A program made the position numbers and the translations under genes. Shown piece by piece: positions 16,306 through 25,510 of a stretch of DNA of 64,000 bases; position 1 is the stretch's first letter, and the number at the start of each line of letters is the position of its first letter. Below the pieces are notes generated by a model. The model was not told the DNA's origin. It worked only from the letters and a program-made list of their open reading frames with translations, and made no database searches. This stretch comes from a virus. The stretch spans positions 1-64,000 of the IMG/VR virus record IMGVR_UViG_3300022926_000006, one strand, 5' to 3'.

Positions 16306-16701
16306 CTAGACTAGAATACACTCAACTTGACCGTGTTCATCGTTAGTTGTTGTAATCGCCAGTGCTTTAACATCCTGAAATGCCGCGGCGTTGTTTGTTG
16401 TTAACTTACCTTTAGATGAACTTAACACAAGAGTATCACCCTTGGCAACCACTCCTCTAGTATTAACAATGCATCTACCTTTAAGTGCGACATATGGATT
16501 TGAACTTCTATCTAAAGCATATATAACACCAATTGCTTTGTTGTCCGATGAACCTGTTGTAATTGCTAACTCATAGTTACCTGAGGTTGCTAATCCAACT
16601 ACTGTACCAACAGATAGCAGATTATTGGGGTCTACCGTAAACCTTTCGGCAAAGTCACTAACTTGACGTTCTAGAACTAATCTACCGTTTCTTAATGGCA
16701 T
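16306..16701 (-). CDS. beta-rich virion protein candidate
   Basis: A 131-residue protein with alternating strands and turns (LSVGTVVGLATSGNYELAI, ALKGRCIVNTRGVVAKGDTL). The pattern of a small trimeric beta protein with VxxGDxL turns recalls capsid decoration or fibre-like proteins, but I do not recognise a named family. It has its own late promoter and is probably terminated by the hairpin at 16224-16270. Confidence 0.6.
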   Translation of the reverse strand: MPLRNGRLVLERQVSDFAERFTVDPNNLLSVGTVVGLATSGNYELAITTGSSDNKAIGVIYALDRSSNPYVALKGRCIVNTRGVVAKGDTLVLSSSKGKLTTNNAAAFQDVKALAITTTNDEHGQVECILV

Positions 16702-16725
16702 AGTTTTACTCTCCTATTACTTTTT

Positions 16726-16733
16726 TATTTATA
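16726..16733 (-). promoter_or_regulatory. late promoter
   Basis: Exact TATAAATA on the minus strand, 25 nt upstream of the 131-residue gene, with an AGGAGAG ribosome binding site between. Confidence 0.75.
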
Positions 16734-16740
16734 TATCTAT

Positions 16741-17622
16741 TTATTCATCTTCGGCATTTGACTTTGATAATTTTTCTTTTAATTCATCAACGTCTTCAAG
16801 TGTAGGAGTAATAAAGATATGATTATCTCCTCCAAGATGCTGTCCAACTTTAGTTTTTGCTCTTTTAGCAAGAATTTTCTCTGCTTGTTCTGATAGTGAT
16901 AGTGAGGTTGCAAGTGGTTCAGCATCTTCACTTTGAACACCTGGAGAAAATGCTAATTTTCTTAATTCTTCTTCATCAATGTCTCGCAAAATGTCAGCAG
17001 GACTATTAGGATATACTCTTAAATAATCTTCCGATTGAACCATCCAATGTTTGTTTTCTGGTTTCGGAAAACGCTTTTTAACAGCAAGTCTTCGCGCTTG
17101 AAGTGCATCAATACCTTCTCTATTACCTTCAACAATATATTCCCACATCGCACGAACCATCTGTGGTTCTGTTGGGTAAAACTGCCTACGCATTTTTATA
17201 TATGCTTCTTGGTCTAGAATATCTTGTACAAAAGGAATCATCTTTTGTAACTCTGCTTTTGTAGGTTTAGGAAGAGGGTTATCATCATCCCACTCAAGTT
17301 GCTCATATAAAGCGGCATCCCATGTGTTAGGATTTCTATCATCAAAAGTTTTTGCTTGGTTATCTTTTCTGGTACCTCGCATTGTCCATTCACAGTTTGG
17401 ATAAAGAACTCCTAATAATGTTGCCAAATCTCCAGCATTTCTTCGTGTTTTAAAATACTCGGCAACTCTATCATTTTCAGCATTGGTGAGACCAACTCCC
17501 ATACCATACTTTTCTGCTAACGCATCAATTTCTTCTCTCGTAGCAGGTCCTTTACGTCTAAGTTCTTCCAAAGACTGTGGACCACTTCTCTTCATAACGG
17601 CGGTTGGAATTGTATCTGACAT
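16741..17622 (-). CDS. conserved unknown protein of the neck/fibre junction
   Basis: A 293-residue soluble protein, rich in Glu, Lys and Arg, with helical segments such as EELRRKGPATREEIDALAEK near the start and MVRAMWEYIVEGNREGIDAL in the middle. There is no signal peptide or membrane segment and I recognise no catalytic motif. It stands between neck genes and the fibre-tip paralogue cluster; unlike its beta-rich neighbours it looks alpha-helical, so it may be an assembly factor rather than a fibre part. Confidence 0.65.
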   Translation of the reverse strand: MSDTIPTAVMKRSGPQSLEELRRKGPATREEIDALAEKYGMGVGLTNAENDRVAEYFKTRRNAGDLATLLGVLYPNCEWTMRGTRKDNQAKTFDDRNPNTWDAALYEQLEWDDDNPLPKPTKAELQKMIPFVQDILDQEAYIKMRRQFYPTEPQMVRAMWEYIVEGNREGIDALQARRLAVKKRFPKPENKHWMVQSEDYLRVYPNSPADILRDIDEEELRKLAFSPGVQSEDAEPLATSLSLSEQAEKILAKRAKTKVGQHLGGDNHIFITPTLEDVDELKEKLSKSNAEDE

Positions 17623-17656
17623 TATTTAATACTCCTATAATATACTTAAATGTTAT

Positions 17657-18211
17657 TTAGTTCAGCGTACCTGACAATCCAGCATTGTCGGCACCCATTT
17701 CTTTCGCAATCAAAAATCCTTCACTCATGTGTACACTCTTCGAATTGCTATCTACACATCTAAAACGAATTTCTATTTCCTGTTTATTTGTATTTCCTGG
17801 TTGATGGCAATGCACTAATCCTACATTTTGTATTTTCTCGGCAAAGGATGCGTACTGCACATGTGCAGTTACCCTATCATGTTCACCACCATGTACCGAA
17901 TAAGCATTTCCACTTGCTTGACCACCAAGAAGTTGACTTTCTAAATATTCTTGTTCTCCATTAATATATAGTGCAAATTCATACTGGTCATCATCACCAG
18001 TAGACCCTTGTCTTATATTTGCAGAAAACGTAACTTCTAATATTGAATCCCCAACCAATGGTGTAAGTTCTAGAACTTCACCATGTCGAGTAAACCCTTG
18101 TGTATTTGAAGTTAAGGAAGAATCCGATAAATCTATATATTTATATTGAAGTAGTAGACTACCTTTAATAGACTTTTTAGTAATTTTTGTTAATGGCACA
18201 GTACACCTCAA
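17657..18211 (-). CDS. fibre-tip paralogue 1 (jelly-roll-like)
   Basis: First (most downstream) of five tandem paralogues, 184 residues. The N-terminal LTKITKKSIKGSLLLQYKYIDLSD is the shared docking-like element; the core has GDSILEVTFSANI, the shared GGEHDRVTAHVQYASF segment, VGLVHCHQPGNTNKQEIEIRF and the ending EGFLIAKEM. The fold looks like a compact trimeric beta sandwich. Copies 1 and 2 are closest to each other, especially in the GGEHDR region. A receptor-binding or fibre-tip role is inferred from position among fibre genes. Confidence 0.65.
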   Translation of the reverse strand: MRCTVPLTKITKKSIKGSLLLQYKYIDLSDSSLTSNTQGFTRHGEVLELTPLVGDSILEVTFSANIRQGSTGDDDQYEFALYINGEQEYLESQLLGGQASGNAYSVHGGEHDRVTAHVQYASFAEKIQNVGLVHCHQPGNTNKQEIEIRFRCVDSNSKSVHMSEGFLIAKEMGADNAGLSGTLN

Positions 18212-18217
18212 TCATAA

Positions 18218-18754
18218 TTAGTTCTGCGATCCTGAGTTAACTCCCATAGACAGTTCTTTTACAATTAAGAACCCCTCACGAACATACAACTGCCAACCGT
18301 TATTATCCATACTTCTTCCTCTAACATCAACTACTTGTGCATTAGTATTTCCTGGCGTGTGGTTATGTACCCACCCCACACTTTGCTTTGTGTCTCTAAA
18401 TGAAGAGTGAAAAATATTAGAATAAACCCTATCATGCTCACCACCATGTTGAGTAAACGAATTACCTCCAGTTGGACCACCACCTAGTTGTGTGTGTTCA
18501 TATTCTTCAATACCGTTGACAAACAAAGAAATAGCATATTGACTATCCGAACCTGTCTGGTCGTGTTCATATGATGCTGAGAACGTACACTCAAGAATTG
18601 AGTCCCCATACTGAGGTGTCATAGTGATTGCGCTTCCAACCACTTGATATGTTTGTGTATTAGATGTGATACTAGTGTCACTCAAATCAGCATATTTAAA
18701 CTGAACTAAGAGAGACCCATGTACGATATGTTTTGTTACTTTAGTTAGTGCCAT
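18218..18754 (-). CDS. fibre-tip paralogue 2 (jelly-roll-like)
   Basis: Second paralogue, 178 residues, starting ALTKVTKHIVHGSLLVQFKY. The shared elements are TPQYGDSILECTFSASY, GGEHDRVYSN, VGWVHNHTPGNTNAQVVDVR and REGFLIVKEL. The N-terminus is nearly the same as copies 3 and 5 while the surface loops differ. That is the pattern expected of domains under diversifying selection at the receptor end, though no selection test was possible. Confidence 0.65.
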   Translation of the reverse strand: MALTKVTKHIVHGSLLVQFKYADLSDTSITSNTQTYQVVGSAITMTPQYGDSILECTFSASYEHDQTGSDSQYAISLFVNGIEEYEHTQLGGGPTGGNSFTQHGGEHDRVYSNIFHSSFRDTKQSVGWVHNHTPGNTNAQVVDVRGRSMDNNGWQLYVREGFLIVKELSMGVNSGSQN

Positions 18755-18767
18755 TGTTTTACCTCTC

Positions 18768-19295
18768 TTATGTCAAATCGTGATGATTGCCGGCAATCTC
18801 AGAAATAGTTACATAACCATCTTGACATTGAATACTATATTGTCCAGCATCAGAACTCATCATAATCTCAACTGTTTGTGGATTCGTAGTTCCTGGAGCG
18901 TGAATATGGTTCGCATATACACCAGTTCCAAAATTTGAATGATGAAACTCTTGTCTGACATTATGTTGCGAAAATCTAGGATTATAGAAATGAAATGTAC
19001 CAACATTAGTTGCGCCTCTACCCATCGTACCTTCTTGAACATACTCATCAGTTCCATTAACTCGAATTGCTAAGTTTCCATATCTGTTGGTTCCGGAGAA
19101 GTTTGATCCGGTAAACATACTTCCAGTAAACACAATTTCCAAATGGGAATCGGCATATTGTGGAGTAAAGATTACCGCTTCACCCCATCTAGTATAAGAA
19201 CTACTACTACTAGTTAAATCTGATAAGTCTTTACCATAGTGTGCAATCAGTTGCGAACCGAACACAATATGTTTTGTTACTTTAGTTAATGCCAT
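18768..19295 (-). CDS. fibre-tip paralogue 3 (jelly-roll-like)
   Basis: Third paralogue, 175 residues, starting ALTKVTKHIVFGSQLIAHYG. It shares with copy 4 the segment FYNPRFSQHNVRQ, followed by a HSNF/LSNF element, and NHIHAPGTTNPQTVEIMM, so copies 3 and 4 form a subgroup of their own. It ends DGYVTISEIAG. A consensus late promoter lies just upstream at 19327-19334. Confidence 0.65.
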   Translation of the reverse strand: MALTKVTKHIVFGSQLIAHYGKDLSDLTSSSSSYTRWGEAVIFTPQYADSHLEIVFTGSMFTGSNFSGTNRYGNLAIRVNGTDEYVQEGTMGRGATNVGTFHFYNPRFSQHNVRQEFHHSNFGTGVYANHIHAPGTTNPQTVEIMMSSDAGQYSIQCQDGYVTISEIAGNHHDLT

Positions 19296-19326
19296 TTTTA
19301 TTACCCTTTAATGTCTTTTCTATACA

Positions 19327-19334
19327 TATTTATA
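19327..19334 (-). promoter_or_regulatory. late promoter within the paralogue cluster
   Basis: Exact TATAAATA on the minus strand in the 50-base gap between paralogues 4 and 3; it may express copies 1-3 separately from copies 4 and 5. Confidence 0.7.
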
Positions 19335-19345
19335 TATATCTTTCT

Positions 19346-19873
19346 TTAAGTGTTCGGTGTGAAAGCACTTACGTCAAGTTCGGTGATAGTCATATAACCG
19401 TCCTTAAATTGTAAATTGTGCTGATTATTATCAGCACTCACTTGAATTGCAACAGTAATTAAGTTATTGTGACCTGGCGCCATAATGTGATTTAAATATA
19501 ATCCGGTAGCAAAGTTTGACAGATTAAATTGCTGTCTAACATTATGTTGAGAAAATCTTGGATTGTAAAAGTATCTTTCTCCACTTAATGTTCCTCTTCC
19601 ACCAATTATACCATTCATCAAGTATTCTGAATTACCATCAATAACTAATTGCATATTACCACTTCTAAGAGTTTCAGTCGTGCTATTTTCTGCGTATACA
19701 CTTCCAGTAAACACACACTCTAAATGGGAATCACGCTCAACTGGTTGAAAGGTTGTGTTATCCCATTCGGTCCATACTGAAGTACCACAACTAACATCAG
19801 AAAAATCGCAACCATAATGTTGGACTAATGTTGTTCCAAATATGCTTTTATTACTAATTTTCTTTAACGCCAT
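19346..19873 (-). CDS. fibre-tip paralogue 4 (jelly-roll-like)
   Basis: Fourth paralogue, 175 residues, starting ALKKISNKSIFGTTLVQHYG. The shared core reads RDSHLECVFTGSVY, FYNPRFSQHNVRQQFNLSNF and NHIMAPGHNNLITVAIQV, ending DGYMTITELD. It is closest to copy 3. The start lacks the KHIVHG motif of copies 2 and 5 but keeps its spacing. Confidence 0.65.
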   Translation of the reverse strand: MALKKISNKSIFGTTLVQHYGCDFSDVSCGTSVWTEWDNTTFQPVERDSHLECVFTGSVYAENSTTETLRSGNMQLVIDGNSEYLMNGIIGGRGTLSGERYFYNPRFSQHNVRQQFNLSNFATGLYLNHIMAPGHNNLITVAIQVSADNNQHNLQFKDGYMTITELDVSAFTPNT

Positions 19874-19899
19874 TATATAAATTCCAATTTTAAAATCAT

Positions 19900-20400
19900 T
19901 TAGTTTACGAAATTATTACCAGGAGTTCCGGAGGTAACTCCAGCGGCAACTTCTTTTGCACAGAAAAATCCATCATAACAATATGTAGTACCATTGTTTG
20001 TATTATTTTTAGACATTTGAATTTTCATAGTTTGTAAGTTTGTTGATCCTGGTAAATGTCTATGGAACATAGATACGGAATCACCTTCTCGTTGTCCAAA
20101 CTGAGTGAATGAGAATGAGTATGAACCAGGACCACTAACATTAACGATAGTATATTCATTAGTGCCGTTGATATCCAAATACATTGTTGCTTCAGCGGAA
20201 TCAGGATGTGTTGGTGTTGCAACAACACCACTAAAATGACACTCTAAGATACTATCAGCGTATTGTGGAGTTAGCGTAATACTGTCCCAGTCATTTTCAG
20301 TGCCGGTATTATTAAAGTTCATATCCGCAAAGTCTTTATATCGAACTTGAACAATAGTTGCTCCATGTACAATATGTTTAGTTAGTTTTGTTAATGCCAT
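19900..20400 (-). CDS. fibre-tip paralogue 5 (jelly-roll-like)
   Basis: Fifth and most upstream paralogue, 166 residues, starting ALTKLTKHIVHGATIVQVRY. Shared elements are TPQYADSILECHFSGVV, YLDINGTNEYTIVN, HRHLPGSTNLQTMKIQM and YDGFFCAKEV. It is the shortest copy and follows the 797-residue fibre protein by 12 bases, so it may be made with that fibre. Confidence 0.65.
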   Translation of the reverse strand: MALTKLTKHIVHGATIVQVRYKDFADMNFNNTGTENDWDSITLTPQYADSILECHFSGVVATPTHPDSAEATMYLDINGTNEYTIVNVSGPGSYSFSFTQFGQREGDSVSMFHRHLPGSTNLQTMKIQMSKNNTNNGTTYCYDGFFCAKEVAAGVTSGTPGNNFVN

Positions 20401-20412
20401 TTTGGTTCCCTT

Positions 20413-22806
20413 TTATATAAATCTAACAACTTCAATGGTATTTCCATCATTAGGAATTGCAGTCAAATATAATTTGTTACCTATAATAACATATTCATGT
20501 TGACCTTTCAATTCACCATCTAAAAATACTAGAAGTTTTTGTTCGTTATATGTGTCTTGTACAGTTCCATAAGAATGCTTCTCGAAAACAAGTTCCCCCA
20601 AATCGAAAATTTGTCTAATACCATCACATACGATTGTTAATTTTTTGGTTTCTAAGTTAGTATCTGATGATACACCAGCATAAGTTGTAATATCGAATAT
20701 ACCAATAACTTCAACAAATGCATCACTTGTAGGTGCGGTGTTAAATGTTAGATTTGTTCCAGTCAATGCATATTCATTATCTCTATACATTCTACCATTC
20801 ACATATACTAAAATACCAAAATCATCTGGAGTTGTCGTAGACGTAAATGGTAATGTATAATTGACACTACTACCATCACCTCTAAACATTGCTTTTCTTC
20901 TATTCGCCGCGGCAACTTCAGTACACTTCAAAACTTTCACATTAATTATAGAACCAAACTGAGGTGCTTCATCAAAGAAACAAATCTTGTTATTATTTAC
21001 AAAATATGCTTTGTCTTGCTGTAATACACCATCAATATAGATGATTACAGAGGATTCGCTGTCTGGATGTAATTCAATAGTTCCGGTTGCTCTATCGTAT
21101 AGACGAATAAACTTATGGTCACCAACACCAGTTGCAGGATTTCCTGTCATATCAATTTGTAAAGCATCTTGACATGTGGAATCAAGTCCAGTGAAGAAAA
21201 TTAGTTCAACAACAACTGGCGCGCCTGTAACAGCATCATCTGAATGACCGGCAGTCCCACCTATAGTTAAAGTATCTGTGGTTAATGCCCAACTATCTCT
21301 GTCCTGAATAATACCGTTGACAATCACCATAAACTTTTGTTCGTTTGCTAAGTTTGAGTTAAATGTCGCTTGGAAGTCTGAAGTTCTTGCAGTATAACCT
21401 GATGTTATGTCAAATGCCGCTGAGGCACCTGTTGTCGACCACACTATACGCTCTACACCAACAGAACCATTAATTGAAACGTCTAGGTCACTAATTAATC
21501 TTTCAATGTCCCTAATTTCAACAAAAGAAGCGTTTTCATCTTCGCCAACAAGTGAACCTATATTAACAGTAGTAATTGCTGATCCAGATGGGTCTCCTGG
21601 TCCTCCTGCAGTATTGGTATATGTATTATATGGTTGAATAATACCATCTACTGATACTAGATATTCATGTTCATTATTCGTCAGTGTGTATGCTGTATCT
21701 GACAACCATGCATTATCTAATGAATCCCATCTGGTGTTATTAATATCAAAATACTGTTGTCCGTCATTATTGGTAACACTATCGATAATAACTGTAGCAT
21801 CATTTGTACTACCTGCTTGATAAATATTCAATGCTTCTGATGTTTGAAATTCTCGCGAGAATTGATTTGCTGTGATGCTGGAAATTGAAACGCCAGTTAC
21901 AACGCCTCCCGCGGCAGTGATATTAACCCATAGTTCATTTCCAGAACCACCATATGCTCTAACATTATTGGCAGTTGTATATCCACTAGTGCCTGAAGCA
22001 CCAACAGAAACAGTAGCAGGAACACCCTCAAAGTCTTTAGTCATAATAACTCGTCTACACAGATTTGTATACTGTGCAGGAGAACCTTCTTGGAGATTTC
22101 TAAACTCAATTTCTGTGTTTTCGGTTAGAACATCATTGTGAACATATTTGTAACCACTTGTAATTAAATATTCGCGCTGGTTAGATACAATAGCATCGCC
22201 GTTATCCGAACTACCTCTACATACAATTACGTTATTTTCATTTTGCACATACTGATGCATAGGAATAATATTCTGATATCCATCAGTCTTTTCTCTAGTG
22301 CGTCTAATTGCAAGATTGTTTGATGCTAAAGTTTGACCAGTAGGATCAATGATATCATAGATTCCTCTGATTTCTACTTCAGCATTAAGAGATGGAACAG
22401 TATTAAGAATTACCTTACTACCAGAAAGCACATAATCTCTATCTTGTTGCACTTCACCATTAACGGTAACTAAAACTGAATATTCGTTAGGAGGAATAAA
22501 TCCACAATCAAAAATTCTCTGAATATTATCTGCAATGTGAAGTTTATGTCTGGTAGATTGAATATCTGTTGCCTTAGGCGCAACAATGACTAGTTCAGTT
22601 CCATCACCTGGTGCGTCAGCAAGAACAACCTTATTAGGATGCTTGAATACCCAATCTTGGTCATTTAGAAACGTACCATCTAAATAACACGCCAACTGAT
22701 TATCAGAATTTGGCACAAAATCTAATGTGAAGATTTTCTGAGTACCATCTCCTAATATTCTTTGTTGTCTTACTTTTACGTCTGTTGTTCTTCCAATATA
22801 AGGCAT
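20413..22806 (-). CDS. modular tail fibre / virion structural protein
   Basis: A 797-residue protein built of repeated units that read roughly as DGxQxxFxLxF, then a short strand with VxVNGxxQxxxxDY and then a turn before VEVxGI. Copies are visible near residues 18-60, 88-150, 395-420, 480-540 and 640-720. Such repeats occur in the shafts of T7-like and marine phage fibres. The start PYIGRTTDVKVRQQRILGDGTQKIF is typical of structural proteins in marine T4-like phages. It is probably a fibre or baseplate-periphery protein. Confidence 0.7.
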   Translation of the reverse strand: MPYIGRTTDVKVRQQRILGDGTQKIFTLDFVPNSDNQLACYLDGTFLNDQDWVFKHPNKVVLADAPGDGTELVIVAPKATDIQSTRHKLHIADNIQRIFDCGFIPPNEYSVLVTVNGEVQQDRDYVLSGSKVILNTVPSLNAEVEIRGIYDIIDPTGQTLASNNLAIRRTREKTDGYQNIIPMHQYVQNENNVIVCRGSSDNGDAIVSNQREYLITSGYKYVHNDVLTENTEIEFRNLQEGSPAQYTNLCRRVIMTKDFEGVPATVSVGASGTSGYTTANNVRAYGGSGNELWVNITAAGGVVTGVSISSITANQFSREFQTSEALNIYQAGSTNDATVIIDSVTNNDGQQYFDINNTRWDSLDNAWLSDTAYTLTNNEHEYLVSVDGIIQPYNTYTNTAGGPGDPSGSAITTVNIGSLVGEDENASFVEIRDIERLISDLDVSINGSVGVERIVWSTTGASAAFDITSGYTARTSDFQATFNSNLANEQKFMVIVNGIIQDRDSWALTTDTLTIGGTAGHSDDAVTGAPVVVELIFFTGLDSTCQDALQIDMTGNPATGVGDHKFIRLYDRATGTIELHPDSESSVIIYIDGVLQQDKAYFVNNNKICFFDEAPQFGSIINVKVLKCTEVAAANRRKAMFRGDGSSVNYTLPFTSTTTPDDFGILVYVNGRMYRDNEYALTGTNLTFNTAPTSDAFVEVIGIFDITTYAGVSSDTNLETKKLTIVCDGIRQIFDLGELVFEKHSYGTVQDTYNEQKLLVFLDGELKGQHEYVIIGNKLYLTAIPNDGNTIEVVRFI

Positions 22807-22820
22807 CTATTACTCTCTCT

Positions 22821-23150
22821 TTACGGTGTAAATTCTAGAACACTAGCGACCACATCCAGTGAATCCGCTCTTGAGGCAGTCACTTTTAGTATTTCACCAT
22901 CTTCTAAATTTATAGGTCTTTCCCAGACGGCGCCTAAGTTTGCCGCTACAGGATATAAGTATGCAATGTAAAACAAGTTACCTGCACCATCATCGATTGC
23001 GATGTTGCAATACAAATCTTCAAGATTATATCTGTTAGTCACATAAATTGCGTGAATTGTAGTATACTTACCTGAGGGAACTGTATATAATGAAGTTCCT
23101 GATGTGGAAGCACCACTTACTTTTGCATTTTTAAAATTACCAACTGCCAT
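22821..23150 (-). CDS. small fibre-associated beta protein
   Basis: A 109-residue protein with the pattern GTSLYTVPSGKYTTIHAIYV then IAIDDGAGNLFYIAYLYPV and the end VTASRADSLDVVASVLEF. It is similar in plan and C-terminus (ASxLEx end, KV-VTxxxADSL-type strand) to the 111-residue protein at 25150-25485. The two flank the 649-residue fibre gene. This plan is common among small virion proteins of marine phages and may cap or connect fibres. Confidence 0.6.
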   Translation of the reverse strand: MAVGNFKNAKVSGASTSGTSLYTVPSGKYTTIHAIYVTNRYNLEDLYCNIAIDDGAGNLFYIAYLYPVAANLGAVWERPINLEDGEILKVTASRADSLDVVASVLEFTP

Positions 23151-23175
23151 TTTTAGTTATCCTATCTCTTTACTC

Positions 23176-23183
23176 TATTTATA
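23176..23183 (-). promoter_or_regulatory. late promoter
   Basis: Exact TATAAATA on the minus strand, 26 nt upstream of the 109-residue gene. Confidence 0.75.
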
Positions 23184-23198
23184 ATATTTTCTCTGCTA

Positions 23199-25148
23199 TT
23201 AACCCATAGCGATAGCAAAGAAACCTAAGTCTTCACTCAATGCCGCAGGTGCTACAATGCTTCTTGCAATTTTCTTCAAAGCAAATCCATCATCAGCATC
23301 AGCAACAATCAAATCATCACTACCTTGAATTGATGTAATTCTGGTAAGACCTGTAACAATGTTTGCTAAGTTTGGTGCAGTAACAAGAGCGGTTGCATTA
23401 ACGCTTGCCGCAGATAAGGTCGCACCAGTAATTGATATTGTAACATCTTGTAAATCTGTCATTGTTCCAGAACCATTAGCAGTAATATCTCCAGTGATAT
23501 CTACTTCAATTGTTGGTGCATTAACATCAATTTGAAAATCAATAACATCACCAGCATCATTGTTTGTTACTACAATAGTGTTTCCTGCTCCAGTAAATGT
23601 ACCAGTACCAGATGAAACGTATGTACCAACATAGTCTCTAATTTGCTCAATACCGGTAGCAGTTAAGTTGTCCATATCGGTATTTGCTTTTAATGCTAGT
23701 GAATTGGATATAGTTGTAGCAAAGTTTGCATCATCGTTAATCGCCGCGGCAAGTTCATTAAGCGTATCTAGTGCGGCAGGTGAACTATCAATCAAACCAG
23801 AAATAGCATTTCTTACATAGCGCATTGTCGCAACGCGAGAAGTATTCTGGTCTTGTCCATATGTTGCATATGTAAAGTTAACATATGGTGGAATATGCAT
23901 ACACGGACCACCACCTTCAGACAATGTGATTGAACCACCACTCTCTGAAACAAATGAAGTTCTGAATCCATGAACTGTCATCACATCACCTGTGATGTCC
24001 ATAATACGAGTTAACTGATTGTTTGCGGCGTTTGTACACCCTTCAATCTTACACACATCACCTTCTGTGAATGCACTAAACTCTCCAGTTGAAGATGTTG
24101 TAATAGTACACGCTGTTTGCTCTGAGAAGTACTCAGGGTTCGCCAAAGGAGCAATTGTTAGCGTTGATACTCCATTAAGACGAACCGCCTCAGGTAGTCT
24201 CTTATGAGCATACATGACTGTAGACTTCAACTCACCGTATGAGTTGTTTCTGTCAGTTGCTAATATAAGTTGGTCATCAGCACCAACTACCATGTCACCG
24301 TCTAGTAGTTCTACAGTTCCTAAAATGTCACCATCACTATCTTCTAGATTTACTCTTGCTTGTGCCGCGCTATCAGCATTGTTTTCATCACGAATAGTAA
24401 ATGTCGCGGCACCTGCTCCAGCGGCGGTATCTGAGAATGTGATTGTTCCGTCAATCTTAACATCACCAACAACGTGAAGTTTCTGTTCTGGTAACAGTGT
24501 TCCAATACCAACTCTTGAAGTTACTGTGTTTGCAAATAGAAGATTAGGATCAGTATCACCTTTTACATGAAAGTCAAGTGAAGTTTGACCATCATTAACA
24601 ATAATTTGATCCGCTCCTAACATCAATACAGATTTGAGAGTTCCACCTGCCATAACATTAAAGTCAAACTCACCTTTTTCTGCTCCATCTGTAGGATCAC
24701 CAATGTGCCCATACATTTCTGCGTAAATTGTACTCTCAGCGGCATCGTTTCTACCTTTAACACAGAATGTAGCAAGTTGGTCACTTGCTACAGGAGATGC
24801 ACTATCTCTGTCAAGTATAATTGTAGGTGCGCCTGCGGCGCCCGCATCATTATGGTAAATATTAACAACTTGACCTGATATATCTACAGCATGTGCAGGC
24901 GCGGCAACATTGATACCAATTCTATCATTGTCAGTATCAATTGCTAAAGTATCGGTATTAAATGTGTGAATACCAGTTGTGGCAGTATTTACAATAATGC
25001 CAGTTTGTGTTTGCTGTGTATCTGTAATTGTTAAATTCGTTACGGTTGATGCACTATCATCAATTCCAGTTGAACTGAAAGTGGTAATTGTACCGCCATC
25101 TAATCTATTACCTGATACTCTCGGTTGTGCGCCTACATATTTCGCCAT
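23199..25148 (-). CDS. tail fibre protein
   Basis: A 649-residue fibre-like protein. The start AKYVGAQPRVSGNRLDGGTI and the segments DNDRIGINVAAPAHAVDISGQ and LPEQKLHVVGDVKIDGTITF are the usual repeating strands of marine phage fibres. A helical stretch near 455-515 (SSPAALDTLNELAAAINDDA) matches a motif found in many fibre proteins. The C-terminal part is beta-rich. No intramolecular chaperone domain is recognisable at the end. Confidence 0.75.
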   Translation of the reverse strand: MAKYVGAQPRVSGNRLDGGTITTFSSTGIDDSASTVTNLTITDTQQTQTGIIVNTATTGIHTFNTDTLAIDTDNDRIGINVAAPAHAVDISGQVVNIYHNDAGAAGAPTIILDRDSASPVASDQLATFCVKGRNDAAESTIYAEMYGHIGDPTDGAEKGEFDFNVMAGGTLKSVLMLGADQIIVNDGQTSLDFHVKGDTDPNLLFANTVTSRVGIGTLLPEQKLHVVGDVKIDGTITFSDTAAGAGAATFTIRDENNADSAAQARVNLEDSDGDILGTVELLDGDMVVGADDQLILATDRNNSYGELKSTVMYAHKRLPEAVRLNGVSTLTIAPLANPEYFSEQTACTITTSSTGEFSAFTEGDVCKIEGCTNAANNQLTRIMDITGDVMTVHGFRTSFVSESGGSITLSEGGGPCMHIPPYVNFTYATYGQDQNTSRVATMRYVRNAISGLIDSSPAALDTLNELAAAINDDANFATTISNSLALKANTDMDNLTATGIEQIRDYVGTYVSSGTGTFTGAGNTIVVTNNDAGDVIDFQIDVNAPTIEVDITGDITANGSGTMTDLQDVTISITGATLSAASVNATALVTAPNLANIVTGLTRITSIQGSDDLIVADADDGFALKKIARSIVAPAALSEDLGFFAIAMG

Positions 25149-25149
25149 A

Positions 25150-25485
25150 TTAGATGTCCTCTAAGATACTTGCAATTGCATTGAGTGATGATGCGGTATC
25201 ACTTGTCACTGCTACTTTATCACTTTCATTCAGAACAATCTTCTGTCCACTAATAAATGAAAGCGTTGAGTTCGCAGGTATAGTTATACCATTTCCAAGC
25301 ACTACATATGCAGAAGCGGAATCATCCCAGATTTCAACTGTAACGGCAATTGCACTAACAGTGGTATTAGCAAGTTCTAATCCAATAAGCATACTACGCT
25401 TACCTACTGCGGATGGTGTAGTATACATATCAACTCTTGATGTTCCTACCCCACTAGCAATTCTATTCTCAAAATCGTTTGCCAT
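25150..25485 (-). CDS. small fibre-associated beta protein
   Basis: A 111-residue protein reading as a beta sandwich: SRVDMYTTPSAVGKRSMLIG, ELANTTVSAIAVTVEIW, IPANSTLSFISGQKIVL and a SLNAIASILEDI end. It is a probable paralogue of the 109-residue protein at 22821-23150. It is separated by only one base from the fibre gene at 23199-25148, suggesting joint production. Confidence 0.6.
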   Translation of the reverse strand: MANDFENRIASGVGTSRVDMYTTPSAVGKRSMLIGLELANTTVSAIAVTVEIWDDSASAYVVLGNGITIPANSTLSFISGQKIVLNESDKVAVTSDTASSLNAIASILEDI

Positions 25486-25510
25486 TTGTTTCCTCTATCC
25501 TTTATAGTAT

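Noticed and set aside
16741-17622. Assigning the 293-residue protein to T4 gp9, gp10 or gp11
   Set aside because: Position alone suggested a wedge-fibre protein, but it shows none of their features and is mainly helical.
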